From: an uncultured Oscillospiraceae bacterium
Lineage (GTDB): Bacteria; Bacillota; Clostridia; Oscillospirales; Oscillospiraceae
Length of the DNA: 64,000 nt
Assembly: GCA_947625285.1 (NCBI GenBank)
Contig: CANQNS010000008.1
Span: 1-64,000, forward strand
Direction: 5' to 3'
A program made the translations under genes and the position numbers. Of the stretch, positions 52,310-61,264 are shown one piece after another; the stretch's first letter is position 1, and each line of letters starts with the position of its first letter. Under the pieces are notes generated by a model. It ran no database searches, was not told the DNA's origin, and saw only the letters and a program-made list of their open reading frames with translations.

Positions 52310-53785
52310 TCAGTTCAAAAAGGATAAGAGTTTTTCATAGGCCCGCTCCCAGTCGCCGCTGGGGTGAGGCTGCCAGGTCTCCACGGTCTCGCTGGCCCGG
52401 ACCACCCGGCGCAGGTCCTCCACGCCGCCCAGATCCCCCAGAGCGATGGCCTGGGTGAGCAGGTTGCCGATGGCGGAGCCCTCGATGGGGCCGGTGATGA
52501 CGGGCCGGCCGGTGGCGTCGGCGGCCATCTGGTCCAGCAGCCGGTTTTGGATGCCGCCGCCCACGATGTTGACGGAGTCGATGGGAACGCCCTTTATCTG
52601 CTCCAGCCCCTCCACCGCCTTGCGGTACTTCAGAGCCAGGGACTCATAGATGCACCGGGCCGTCTGGCCGGGGGTATCGGGGATGGGCTGGCCGGTCCGG
52701 GCGCAGAAGTCCCGGATCTTTTTCTCCATATCCCCGCCGGCATAGAACTCCGGCGCGTCCGTATCGATGATGGAGCGCAACGGGGCGGCCTCCTGGGCCA
52801 GTGCCACGATGTCGTCCCAGGAATAATGACGGCCCTCCTTGCTCCAGTCCCGGCGGCATTCCTGGATGAGCCACAGGCCGATGATATTCCGCAGAGGCCG
52901 GAAGCCGCCCTGGATGGTGCCCTCATTGGAGAAACCGGCGGCGGCAGCCTCCGCAGACAGGTCCGGTCTATCCGTCTCCACGCCTACCAGCGAGAAGGTG
53001 CCGGAGGAGCAGAAGGCAAAGCTGCCCGTGCCGGGGATCGCCGCCACGGAGGAAGCGGTGTCGTGGCTGCCCACGGCCACATGGGCGGCTCGGTTCAGTC
53101 CCAGCTCCCGGCACAGCGACTGGCGCAGATGGCCCCGGATGGTGCCGCTGGGCTGGATGGGGGTGAAGATGTGCCGGGGCAGACCCAGCTGGTCGATGGT
53201 CCTCCAGTCCCAGTCGCGGGCGGTGGGATCGTACAGCTGGGTGGTGGTGGCGATGGTGTACTCCGTGGCCGCTTCGCCGGACAGGAAGTAGCCCAAAAGG
53301 TCCGGGGTGAGCAGCAGCTTGTCCGCCGCGGCCAACGCCGCGTCGTCCTCCCGCTGGCGGCGGTGGAGCTGATAGAGGGTGTTGAAGGTGAGGGTGGTGT
53401 CGATGCCGGATCGCCGGTACAGCTCCTCCGCCGGGATGCGGGCGGTGACGGCGTCGATGTCCGCCTGTACCCCCAGCCGGTAGGACCGGGGCAGGCCCAG
53501 CAGGTGACCGTTTTTGTCCAGCAGGCCGTAGTCCACGCCCCAGGTGTCGATGCCAAAACTGTCCAGGTCCCCGAAACCGCCCTGGCGGAAGGCCAGCAGC
53601 CCCTTCTTCATCTGGTCGTAAAGGTAGGGCAGGTCCCAGTAGAATACGCCGTTCATCTCGATGAAGTTGTTCTCAAACCGGTGCAGCTCCTTCAGGCGGA
53701 TGCGCTCGCCGTCGAACTGGCCCAGAATGGCCCGGCCGTTGCTGGCGCCCAGATCGAAGGCGATCATGTTTCTCTGTGCAGTCAT
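52310..53785 (-). CDS. Rhamnulokinase-like FGGY kinase
   Basis: 491 residues. RhaB-type features: FDLGASNGRAILG (9-21), FGIDTWGVDYGLLD, GSHDTASSVAAIPG, FCSSGTFSLVG and NIVGGGIQNRLLDQMAADATGRPVITGPIEGSAIGN. RhaB phosphorylates L-rhamnulose, and related kinases L-fuculose or other L-ketoses, at C1. ATG 53785 is selected for its AGGAGG 7 bp upstream; the frame could extend to 53806. Second stage of the operon after the transporter genes. Confidence 0.88.
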   Translation of the reverse strand: MTAQRNMIAFDLGASNGRAILGQFDGERIRLKELHRFENNFIEMNGVFYWDLPYLYDQMKKGLLAFRQGGFGDLDSFGIDTWGVDYGLLDKNGHLLGLPRSYRLGVQADIDAVTARIPAEELYRRSGIDTTLTFNTLYQLHRRQREDDAALAAADKLLLTPDLLGYFLSGEAATEYTIATTTQLYDPTARDWDWRTIDQLGLPRHIFTPIQPSGTIRGHLRQSLCRELGLNRAAHVAVGSHDTASSVAAIPGTGSFAFCSSGTFSLVGVETDRPDLSAEAAAAGFSNEGTIQGGFRPLRNIIGLWLIQECRRDWSKEGRHYSWDDIVALAQEAAPLRSIIDTDAPEFYAGGDMEKKIRDFCARTGQPIPDTPGQTARCIYESLALKYRKAVEGLEQIKGVPIDSVNIVGGGIQNRLLDQMAADATGRPVITGPIEGSAIGNLLTQAIALGDLGGVEDLRRVVRASETVETWQPHPSGDWERAYEKLLSFLN

Positions 53786-53823
53786 AGAGCAGCCTCCTTG
53801 TATCATAAAAACGGTTCAAGGCC

Positions 53824-53894
53824 GCGGACCGGGGCGGTCCGCGCTCTTCAGCCGCCTTTGTAAAAGAGGCCGGCGCCGCTTTAACGGCGCCGGC
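53824..53894 (-). other. Double hairpin between the binding-protein and kinase genes
   Basis: GCGGACC/GGTCCGC (53824-53842) and GCCGGCGCCG/CGGCGCCGGC (53869-53895) stems. On the minus strand the first is followed by CTCTTTT, so partial termination after the binding-protein gene is likely. Confidence 0.6.
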
Positions 53895-53942
53895 CCGAAA
53901 TTTGCCGGCTAACGCCTGGCTATGTTCGCTTTATACCGGCGA

Positions 53943-55016
53943 TCAGTCGTACACCAGCAGGGCGATGTCCTCATCGTCGATGTTGGTGGAGTCGTACCAC
54001 TTGGCGCCGGTATCCACATCCTCGACCTCCTCGCCGTTGGCGGCCTTCACAGCCAGCTCAACAGCCTTGTAGCCGATGGAGTAGGGGTCCTGGGTGACGG
54101 AGCCGTAGAACCAGCCCTGACGGATGGCGTTCTTCTGAGCGGCACCAGCGTCGAAGCCGGCCACCAGCAGATCCTCATACTTGCCGCCCTCGGCCAGATC
54201 CTCGCCGTCGGAGACAGCGGCCAGGAAGCCGGTCACAGCGCCCTCGTTGGAGATGAAGAGCGCGGTCAGGCCTTCGGTGCCCAGCAGGGCGTTGGCAGCG
54301 GTCTGCACAGCGGTGGCCTCGGTGGTGGCGGAGATGGCGACCTCGATGATGATGGCGGGATCGTTCTCGGCCTCTTTCTCCCACAGGCTGTGGCCCTCGA
54401 TGGCCACGGCACCGGGCTGATACTCCTCGGCGATCTCAGCCATCTTGTTCACAAAGCCGGTGGTACGGCCGGTGACGGAGGCGGAGACAGCGTCCTGGCT
54501 CAAGCAGCCGATGACCACGGGAGCCTCGGGGGTAGCGGCCTTCATGGCGGCGACCAGGTCCTCGTTCTCGCCGAACTTCTCAGCGGCGATGGCGGCGGCG
54601 GCCTCGTTGTTGGTGGCGGCGGTGGCCTTCACGGCGCCGGTGGTGTCGTCGGGAACGCCGGAGTCAAAGCCGATGACGGGGATCTCCTTCTCGGCGCACT
54701 CTTCCAGGATCTCCTTGACGGCGTCGGTGGACAGGGCGGCCAGGCAGATGGCCTTGGGATCCTTAGCCAGCTCGGTCTTGACCATGTTCACCTGCGCGTC
54801 GATCTCGGTCTCGGAAGCGGGGCCGTCGAAGTAGATCTCCACGCCCAGGTCAGCCGCGGCGGCGTCGGAGCCGGCCTTCACGGCCTGCCAGAACTGGTGC
54901 TGGAAGCCCTTAGCCATCACGGGGATGTAGAGGTCTTCGCCGTCGTCCGCAAAGGCGGTCGCGCCCAAGGCCAGGACCAGGGTCAGGGCCAGGAGCAGTG
55001 CAAGAAACTTCTTCAT
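53943..55016 (-). CDS. Ribose-type sugar ABC transporter substrate-binding protein
   Basis: 357 residues, type I periplasmic-binding-protein (Peripla_BP_4, RbsB-like). Signal peptide 1-23 ending AFA-DD with no lipobox Cys, then GFQHQFWQAVKAGSDAAAADLGVE, FDSGVPDDTTGAVKATAATNNEAAAA and AGFDAGAAQKNAIRQGWFYGSVTQDPYSIGY. AGGAGG precedes ATG 55016; the frame running to 55145 is an artefact. Substrate probably the sugar handled by FucI and the kinase. Confidence 0.9.
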   Translation of the reverse strand: MKKFLALLLALTLVLALGATAFADDGEDLYIPVMAKGFQHQFWQAVKAGSDAAAADLGVEIYFDGPASETEIDAQVNMVKTELAKDPKAICLAALSTDAVKEILEECAEKEIPVIGFDSGVPDDTTGAVKATAATNNEAAAAIAAEKFGENEDLVAAMKAATPEAPVVIGCLSQDAVSASVTGRTTGFVNKMAEIAEEYQPGAVAIEGHSLWEKEAENDPAIIIEVAISATTEATAVQTAANALLGTEGLTALFISNEGAVTGFLAAVSDGEDLAEGGKYEDLLVAGFDAGAAQKNAIRQGWFYGSVTQDPYSIGYKAVELAVKAANGEEVEDVDTGAKWYDSTNIDDEDIALLVYD

Positions 55017-55083
55017 GGTGGTTCCTCCTAAATAAAGATTTTTTGTATTTTCAAGGGGACGGAGCCCCGCTTGAACGTATGTG

Positions 55084-56085
55084 TCAGCTCTTCTTGACCC
55101 GGTTGGCCGCCTTGGTCCGCTGGATGTCCAGCAGCACCGCGCCAATGACTACCAGGCCGGTGAAGAAGGTCTGCCAGGGGGCCTGCAGGCCGCAGGCGGC
55201 CAGGCCGTTTTTCAGCACGGACATGATGAACACGCCGATCAGGGTGCCCACCATGGTGCCGGAGCCGCCGGCCATGGACGTGCCGCCGATGACAACGCCG
55301 GTGATGCCGTTCATCTCCTGGCCGTTGCCGGTGCCCGGGGTGATGGTGGTGTAGGCCGCGGCGTAGAAGATGCCGCTCATGCCCACGAAGAAGCCGGCCA
55401 GGGTGTAGGTGAGGATCTTCCACTTATCCACGTTGATACCGCTGAGCCGGGCGGCCTCCTCGTTGGAGCCGATGGCGAACACATAGCGGCCGAACTTGGT
55501 CTTGTGGAGGATCAGCGCCGCGATGATGAAGAACGCGATCAGCCACAGCGCGCCCACCGGGAAGCCGCTGATCTTCGTATCGCCGAACTGGAGATTGCAG
55601 CGGATGAACACCTTCTTGAACCAGCCGCCCACGGGCTCGGTGGCGGTGGGCCAGGTCTGGGACTGGACCTTTGTGATGACGGAGCCGATGCCCTGCGCCA
55701 TCATCATGGAGCCCAGCGTGGCGATGAAGGGGGGCAGCTTCAGCTTGGCTACCAGGGTGCCGTTGACCAGCCCGAACAGGGAGCCGACGGCCACGGCTGT
55801 TACCAACGCCAGCACAAGCGGCCAGTGGAGCTGCTTGAAGACGTAGCCGCCCAGCAGGGCCGAGCACATCATGACCGTGCCCAGGGAAAGGTCGATGCCG
55901 CCGGTGATGATGATGAACGTGACGCCGAAGGCCATAAAGCCTATGTAGTAGCTGGATTCCAGAATGTTCTTTACCATGTCCAAACTGAAGAAATTGTTGC
56001 CGAAAATGGAGAAGAACACATACAGGATCACCAGCGCCGCCGGCGCCAGCAGTTTTTGCAGGTCAAGTTTCCTTTCCGTTTTCAT
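55084..56085 (-). CDS. Ribose-type sugar ABC transporter permease
   Basis: 333 residues, about ten hydrophobic segments; RbsC/XylH signature GGIDLSLGTVMM (about 63-74) and GSNEEAARLSGINVDKWKIL, then GGTSMAGGSGTMVGTLIG. Start overlaps the ATPase stop by 4 bp (ATGA). Confidence 0.92.
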   Translation of the reverse strand: MKTERKLDLQKLLAPAALVILYVFFSIFGNNFFSLDMVKNILESSYYIGFMAFGVTFIIITGGIDLSLGTVMMCSALLGGYVFKQLHWPLVLALVTAVAVGSLFGLVNGTLVAKLKLPPFIATLGSMMMAQGIGSVITKVQSQTWPTATEPVGGWFKKVFIRCNLQFGDTKISGFPVGALWLIAFFIIAALILHKTKFGRYVFAIGSNEEAARLSGINVDKWKILTYTLAGFFVGMSGIFYAAAYTTITPGTGNGQEMNGITGVVIGGTSMAGGSGTMVGTLIGVFIMSVLKNGLAACGLQAPWQTFFTGLVVIGAVLLDIQRTKAANRVKKS

Positions 56086-57590
56086 GACGCTTGTTCCACC
56101 TCTCTTCTAGTTGCGTAGCTCATTATTTTTTCCTGCGTGGCCTCGGCGATGTCCAGCTCGCCGGTGACCCGCCCCTCGCACATGACAACGATGCGGTCGC
56201 TCATCCGCAGCAGCTCCGGCATTTCCGAGGAGATCATGATGATGGACTTGCCCTCGGCCGCCAACTGGTTCATGAGCTTGTATATCTCGCTCTTGGCGCC
56301 CACGTCGATGCCTCGGGTGGGCTCGTCAAAGATCAGCACGTCGCAGTCCCGCAGCAGCCACTTGGCGATGACCACCTTCTGCTGGTTGCCGCCGGACAGG
56401 CTCCGCAGCAGCGTGGATGTGGAGGGGGTCTTGGTGCTGAGCTTGTCGATGTACTCGCCGGTGCGCTCGTTGATCTGGTCGTCCTTGACGAACAGCATAC
56501 CGCTCAACTCCTCCAGCGAGGGGAGAACGGTGTTGTCCGCCACCGACAGCCCCAGACACAGCCCGAACCGCTTCCGGTCCTCGGACAGATACCCGATGCC
56601 CAGATCCACCGCGTCCTTGGGGTGGTGGATGTTGGCCTCTTTGCCGTTGACCTTGATGGTGCCCGCGTCCCGCTTGTCGGCGCCGCAGATGAGCCGCATG
56701 GTCTCGGTGCGGCCCGCGCCCATCAATCCCGCAAAGCCAAGTATCTCGCCCTTTTTAAGCTGGAAGGAGACATTTTTCACATCGTCGGAGCAGAGGTTCT
56801 CCACCTCCAGCACCACCGGCGCGTCCGCAGGGACGTTGGAATGGCTCTTGGGCTCCTCGTAGATGACCCGGCCCACCATCATCTTCACCACGTCGTCTAT
56901 AGTCACATCCGCCGTGTTCACCGTGTCCACATACTGACCGTCCCGCATGACGGTGATCCGGTCGGTGATCTGCTTCAGCTCCTCCATCCGGTGGGAGATG
57001 TAGACGATGCCCACGCCGGTAGCCTTCAGCTGGCGGATGAATTTGAACAGGTCCTCCAGCTCGCTGTCGGTAAGAGCCGCGGAGGGCTCATCCAGCACCA
57101 GCACCTTGGTGCTCTTGAAAGACAGCGCCTTGGCGATCTCCACCATCTGCTGCTTGGCTACGGTGAGACGCTTGACCTGCGTTCTGGCGTCGATGTGCAG
57201 ATTCAGCGATTCCAGCAGCTCCTGCGTCATCTGGTCCTGCTTGGCCTTGTTGAGAAAAATGCCTACGGTGGGCTCCCGGCCGATAAAGATGTTCTCCGCC
57301 ACCGTCAGGTCCTGCATCAGATTCAGCTCCTGATGGACGATGCTGATGCCCCGGTGCTGGGCGTCCCGGGGATCGTGGAACTCCACATTCTCCCCGAACA
57401 GCTCGATCGCGCCGTCATCCTTTTTATAAATGCCCGTCAGGATCTTCATGAGCGTAGACTTGCCGGCGCCGTTCTCGCCCACCAGCGCCATCACCTCGCC
57501 GGCGCGGACCTCCAGTTGGGCGTTGTCCAGCGCGTGAACGCCGGGGAAGTATTTCTGGATGCCGTGCATCCGCAATATCACATCACCCAA
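56082..57590 (-). CDS. Ribose-type sugar ABC transporter ATP-binding protein (two ABC domains)
   Basis: 502 residues, duplicated ATPase as in RbsA. First Walker A GENGAGKST (about 37-45), DEPSAALTD; second domain GLMGAGRTE (degenerate P-loop, usual for RbsA), LSGGNQQKV and DEPTRGIDVGAKSEIY. The TTG at 57590 has AGGAGG 8 bp upstream; the GTG at 57581 is an alternative. First gene of the leftward sugar operon. Confidence 0.92.
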   Translation of the reverse strand: MGDVILRMHGIQKYFPGVHALDNAQLEVRAGEVMALVGENGAGKSTLMKILTGIYKKDDGAIELFGENVEFHDPRDAQHRGISIVHQELNLMQDLTVAENIFIGREPTVGIFLNKAKQDQMTQELLESLNLHIDARTQVKRLTVAKQQMVEIAKALSFKSTKVLVLDEPSAALTDSELEDLFKFIRQLKATGVGIVYISHRMEELKQITDRITVMRDGQYVDTVNTADVTIDDVVKMMVGRVIYEEPKSHSNVPADAPVVLEVENLCSDDVKNVSFQLKKGEILGFAGLMGAGRTETMRLICGADKRDAGTIKVNGKEANIHHPKDAVDLGIGYLSEDRKRFGLCLGLSVADNTVLPSLEELSGMLFVKDDQINERTGEYIDKLSTKTPSTSTLLRSLSGGNQQKVVIAKWLLRDCDVLIFDEPTRGIDVGAKSEIYKLMNQLAAEGKSIIMISSEMPELLRMSDRIVVMCEGRVTGELDIAEATQEKIMSYATRREVEQAS

Positions 57591-57645
57591 TCTCCACTCC
57601 TCCTTCCACTGGCTCCCCGCTGCCGCTCACAGGGCGCAGCGGAAA

Positions 57646-57665
57646 ATAGAATCGTTTCGTTTTTG
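57646..57665 (-). promoter_or_regulatory. LacI-type operator O2 in the leader of the ABC operon
   Basis: ATAGAATCGTTTCGTTTTTG matches the right two-thirds of the perfect operator at 57821-57840. Lies about 35-50 bp downstream of the leftward start point. Confidence 0.6.
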
Positions 57666-57705
57666 AAATGCCGTTTTTACCACGGCGCGGAAACGGGTCG
57701 TGTTT

Positions 57706-57734
57706 ATCATACTAGCATTCTGTCTAAAAATCAA
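57706..57734 (-). promoter_or_regulatory. Promoter of the leftward sugar transport/catabolic operon
   Basis: Minus strand TTGATT (57734-57729), 17-bp spacer, TATGAT (57711-57706). Confidence 0.75.
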
Positions 57735-57757
57735 GTTATTTTTTTCAAAATTTTTGA

Positions 57758-57786
57758 TTGACACGGCAATGGATTTCCGATATTAT
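57758..57786 (+). promoter_or_regulatory. Promoter of lacI-fucI-fucU-lplA
   Basis: TTGACA (57758-57763), 17-bp spacer, TATTAT (57781-57786), 71 bp before the ATG of the regulator. Confidence 0.8.
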
Positions 57787-57820
57787 GGTAGAGAGTTAGG
57801 AAAAATATCCGAGAATTTGA

Positions 57821-57840
57821 AAAACGAAACGTTTCGTTTT
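57821..57840 (+). promoter_or_regulatory. LacI-type operator O1, perfect 20-bp palindrome
   Basis: AAAACGAAACGTTTCGTTTT, a perfect inverted repeat with central CG as in LacI/GalR operators, placed just downstream of the rightward promoter and 17 bp before the regulator start. Confidence 0.85.
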
Positions 57841-57857
57841 TCCGAAAGTGAGGCATT

Positions 57858-58847
57858 ATGGCCACCATCAAGGACGTGGCACAGCGGGCCAACGTGTCTG
57901 TCTCCACCGTTTCCAAGTACATAAACGGCGGCGAGGTCCGGCCCCAAAAAGCGGAGGCGGTCCGGCAGGCCATCGAGGAGCTGGACTATAAGGTCAACCC
58001 CTTCGCCCGGATGCTCAAGACCCACAAGAGCTATTCCGTCGGCGTGCTGCTGCCGGCCCTGTCCGCCCCTTTTTTCGGCAATATGTTCGCGGTCATGGAG
58101 CAGCGGCTGCGGCAGGAGGGCTACCACTGCACCATCGCCTGCTACAGCGCCAGTCACGGTCTGGAGCGGGACTATTTAAAATATCTCATCAGCACCGGCA
58201 TCGACGGGCTGGTCTACATACCGGAGCGGCTGACGGCGGGGGAGTACCGGGAGCTGACTATGGGGCGGGCCATCCCGTTGGTCCAGCTGGACCGGATGAT
58301 CCCCGACGTGGATACGGACACGGTGCTGACCGACAATGTGGACGCGGCCTGTGACGCGGTATGCTGGCTGCTGGATCAGGGACACAGCCGGGTAGCGGCC
58401 ATCATGGGCTCCATGAGCGCTTTCACGGCCCGGGAACGGTTGGCCGGTTATCTGCGGGCGTTGGAGCGGAGGAACGTCCCCTATGACGACGCGCTGGTGG
58501 TGGAGGGACAGTTCGACTTTGTCACCGGCTATCAGGGCTTTGAGCAGCTGATGGCGCTGCCTGTGCGGCCCACGGCCATTCTGACGACCAATTATGACAC
58601 CACCATCGGCCTGCTCACCGCCGCCCGGGAGCGGGGCGTGCGCATCCCGGAGGACGTGGGCGTGTTCGGCTACGACTGTGCGGACGTGTTCAGCATGATG
58701 TCGCCCACGCTGCCCACGGTCCAGCAGCCGGAGCGGGAGATGGGCCGCATGGCGGCAGAGCTTCTGCTCAAACGTTTGAACGGCTGGAAGGGCCCGCCCC
58801 AGATGGTCCGGCCGAAGAGCCTTCTGGTGGGGATAGACAGGCGGTAG
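57858..58847 (+). CDS. LacI-family transcriptional regulator
   Basis: 329 residues. Helix-turn-helix MATIKDVAQRANVSVSTVSKYINGG with hinge helix, followed by a ribose-binding-like effector domain (YSVGVLLPALSAPFFGNMF, FGYDCADVFSMMSPTLPTVQQPEREMG). It should bind O1 and O2, controlling itself, fucI-fucU-lplA and the divergent importer and kinase genes. Effector presumably the sugar or its phosphate. Confidence 0.93.
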   Translation: MATIKDVAQRANVSVSTVSKYINGGEVRPQKAEAVRQAIEELDYKVNPFARMLKTHKSYSVGVLLPALSAPFFGNMFAVMEQRLRQEGYHCTIACYSASHGLERDYLKYLISTGIDGLVYIPERLTAGEYRELTMGRAIPLVQLDRMIPDVDTDTVLTDNVDAACDAVCWLLDQGHSRVAAIMGSMSAFTARERLAGYLRALERRNVPYDDALVVEGQFDFVTGYQGFEQLMALPVRPTAILTTNYDTTIGLLTAARERGVRIPEDVGVFGYDCADVFSMMSPTLPTVQQPEREMGRMAAELLLKRLNGWKGPPQMVRPKSLLVGIDRR

Positions 58848-58860
58848 CCAAGCGGTTTCA

Positions 58861-58880
58861 CAGCCCGAAAACGGGCTTTG
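58861..58880 (+). other. Small hairpin between lacI and fucI
   Basis: AGCCCG-AAAA-CGGGCT followed by TTGGG: a weak terminator or processing hairpin; fucI still lies in the same direction 39 bp on. Confidence 0.45.
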
Positions 58881-58919
58881 GGATAGCACATAATAAACTG
58901 TTACAGGAGGAATGAACCA

Positions 58920-60731
58920 ATGGCAAAAAACCGGTACATAGGCGAGTATCCCGTGATCGGTATCCGGCCCGTTATCGACGGCCGCCGCGGTCCCTTGAAG
59001 GTCCGGGAGTCTCTGGAAGATCAGACCATGGAAATGGCCCGTGCCGCGAAGAAGCTCTTTGAGGAGAACATCTGCTACACCAACGGCGACCCGGTGAAGG
59101 TAGTCATCGCGGATACCACCATCGGCCGGGTGGCGGAGACCGCCGCCTGCGCCGCCAAGTTCAAGAAGGAGGGCGTGGACATCACTCTCACCGTCACTCC
59201 CTGCTGGTGCTATGGCGCGGAGACCATGGACATGGACCCCATGACGATCAAGGGCGTCTGGGGCTTCAACGGCACCGAGCGGCCTGGCGCGGTGTATCTG
59301 GCCTCCGTGCTGGCTACCCACGCCCAGAAGGGCCTGCCCGCCTTCGGCATCTACGGCCATGACGTGCAGAATCTGGATGAGGTGTCCGATATCCCGGAGG
59401 ACGTGAAGGAAAAGCTGCTGCGTTTCGGCCGGGCGGCCGTGGCCGTGGCTACCATGCGGGGCAAGAGCTATCTGCAGATCGGCTCCATCTGCATGGGCAT
59501 CGGCGGCTCCATCATCGACTCTGCCTTTATCGAGGAATACCTGGGCATGCGGGTGGAATCCGTGGACGAGGTAGAGATCATCCGCCGCATGGACGAGGGC
59601 ATCTACGACGAGGCCGAGTACCAGAAGGCGCTGGCCTGGACCAAGGCCCACTGCAAGGAGGGCTGGGACAAGAACCCCGAGTTTGTCCGCTCCTCCCCGG
59701 AGAAGAAGGAAAAGCAGTGGGAATTCACCGTCAAGATGTACTGCATCATCAAGGACCTGATGAACGGCAACCCCAATCTGCCCAAGGGGCGGGAGGAGGA
59801 GATGGTGGGCCACAACGCCATCGTCGGCGGTTTCCAGGGCCAGCGTCAGTGGACCGACTTCTACCCCAACTGCGACTATCCCGAGGCACTGCTCAACTCC
59901 ACCTTTGACCACAACGGTCCCCGGGAGCCCTATGTGCTGGCCACTGAGAACGATACGCTCAACGGCCTGGGCATGCTGTTCATGAAGCTGCTGACCGGCC
60001 GGGCCCAGATGTTCTCCGACGTACGCACCTACTGGTCCCCCGAAGCCTGCAAACGGGCCAGCGGCTACGACGTGACCGGCGTGGCAAAGGAAAACGGCGG
60101 CTTCATCCACCTCATCAACTCCGGCGCCACCGCGCTGGACGCCTGCGGCGAGTGCCGGGACGCCGACGGCAAGCCCGTCATGAAACGCTGGTGGGAGGTC
60201 ACCGAGGAGGACATCGAAACGATGACTAAGGCCACCACCTGGCCCGCTGCCGACAACGGCTACTTCCGGGGCGGCGGCTTCTCCAGCTCCTTCACCACCC
60301 GGGCCGAGATGCCCGCCACCATGATCCGGCTGAATCTGGTCAAGGGCCTGGGCCCCGTGCTCCAGATCGCCGAGGGCTGGACCATCCAGCTGCCCGACGA
60401 GGTCACCGACGTGCTCATGAAGCGCACCGACCCCACCTGGCCCTGCACCTGGTTCACCCCCCGCTGCGACGGCGTCGAAGGAAGCCCCTTCAAGAGCGCC
60501 TATGACGTGATGAACAACTGGGGCGCCAACCACGGCGCCATCTCCTACGGCCACATCGGCGCCGACCTGATCACCCTCTGCTCCATGCTGCGCATCCCCG
60601 TGTGCATGCATAACGTGCCCACCAAGGACATCTTCCGTCCCGCGGCGTGGAACGCCTTCGGCATGGACAAGGAAGGCCAGGACTACCGGGCCTGCGCCGC
60701 CTACGGCCCCATGTATAAGAACATCCGCTGA
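58920..60731 (+). CDS. fucI: L-fucose isomerase
   Basis: 603 residues, normal length. Aldose-ketose isomerase of the FucI family (L-fucose to L-fuculose; family members also take D-arabinose and related sugars). Family sequence: [23 protein letters not shown] at the start, [28 protein letters not shown], the [13 protein letters not shown] region and [34 protein letters not shown] near the end with its catalytic His. AGGAGG precedes ATG 58920. Confidence 0.95.
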   Translation: MAKNRYIGEYPVIGIRPVIDGRRGPLKVRESLEDQTMEMARAAKKLFEENICYTNGDPVKVVIADTTIGRVAETAACAAKFKKEGVDITLTVTPCWCYGAETMDMDPMTIKGVWGFNGTERPGAVYLASVLATHAQKGLPAFGIYGHDVQNLDEVSDIPEDVKEKLLRFGRAAVAVATMRGKSYLQIGSICMGIGGSIIDSAFIEEYLGMRVESVDEVEIIRRMDEGIYDEAEYQKALAWTKAHCKEGWDKNPEFVRSSPEKKEKQWEFTVKMYCIIKDLMNGNPNLPKGREEEMVGHNAIVGGFQGQRQWTDFYPNCDYPEALLNSTFDHNGPREPYVLATENDTLNGLGMLFMKLLTGRAQMFSDVRTYWSPEACKRASGYDVTGVAKENGGFIHLINSGATALDACGECRDADGKPVMKRWWEVTEEDIETMTKATTWPAADNGYFRGGGFSSSFTTRAEMPATMIRLNLVKGLGPVLQIAEGWTIQLPDEVTDVLMKRTDPTWPCTWFTPRCDGVEGSPFKSAYDVMNNWGANHGAISYGHIGADLITLCSMLRIPVCMHNVPTKDIFRPAAWNAFGMDKEGQDYRACAAYGPMYKNIR

Positions 60732-60750
60732 TCCTACCCTGTGAGAAGAG

Positions 60751-60780
60751 GGCCGGCCCCGCCTTCGGGCGGGGCCGGTC
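60751..60780 (+). other. GC-rich TTCG-tetraloop hairpin between fucI and fucU
   Basis: GGCCGGCCCCGCC-TTCG-GGCGGGGCCGGTC; no T run follows, so likely mRNA stabilisation or partial termination. Confidence 0.55.
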
Positions 60781-60811
60781 TTATCAAAACTATTCTTAAT
60801 GTAAGGAGCGC

Positions 60812-61264
60812 ATGACGATGCTGAAAAATATTCCTCCCATCCTGTCCCCGGAGCTTTTGAAGGTCCTGTGTGAAATGGGCCATGGCGACCGCATCTGCAT
60901 CGGCGACGGCAACTTCCCCGGTATGTCCATGGCTAAGGCGGAGGACGCCATCCTGGTCCGGGCCGACGGCCACGGCATCCCGGAGCTGCTGGACGCCATT
61001 TTGCAGGTCATCCCCCTGGATGAGTATGTGGATACCCCTGTGATGCTCATGGAGAAGATGGACTGTGACAAGGATATGCCCATCCCCGTCTGGGACGAGT
61101 ACAAGGCCATCGTAGCCAAGTATGACAAGCGGGGCGCGGCGGCCTTCGGGGCCTATGAGCGGTTCGAGTTTTACGATCACGCCAAAAAATGCTGCTGCAT
61201 CCTCCAGTCCGGCGAGACCAGCGTCTACGCCAATGTCATTCTGCAAAAGGGCGTTATCAAGTAA
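60812..61264 (+). CDS. fucU: L-fucose mutarotase, FucU/RbsD family
   Basis: 150 residues. Interconverts alpha and beta anomers so that FucI gets its preferred form. Family pattern LSPELLKVLCEMGHGDRICIGDGNFP with the catalytic His, ADGHGIPELLDAIL, and YERFEFYDHAKKC. AAGGAG before ATG. The stop directly abuts the lplA start. Confidence 0.93.
   Translation: MTMLKNIPPILSPELLKVLCEMGHGDRICIGDGNFPGMSMAKAEDAILVRADGHGIPELLDAILQVIPLDEYVDTPVMLMEKMDCDKDMPIPVWDEYKAIVAKYDKRGAAAFGAYERFEFYDHAKKCCCILQSGETSVYANVILQKGVIK

Noticed and set aside
57699..57858. Riboswitch in the divergent sugar promoter region
   Set aside because: The palindromes are fully explained as LacI operators next to consensus promoters, and no aptamer-like conserved core is recognised.
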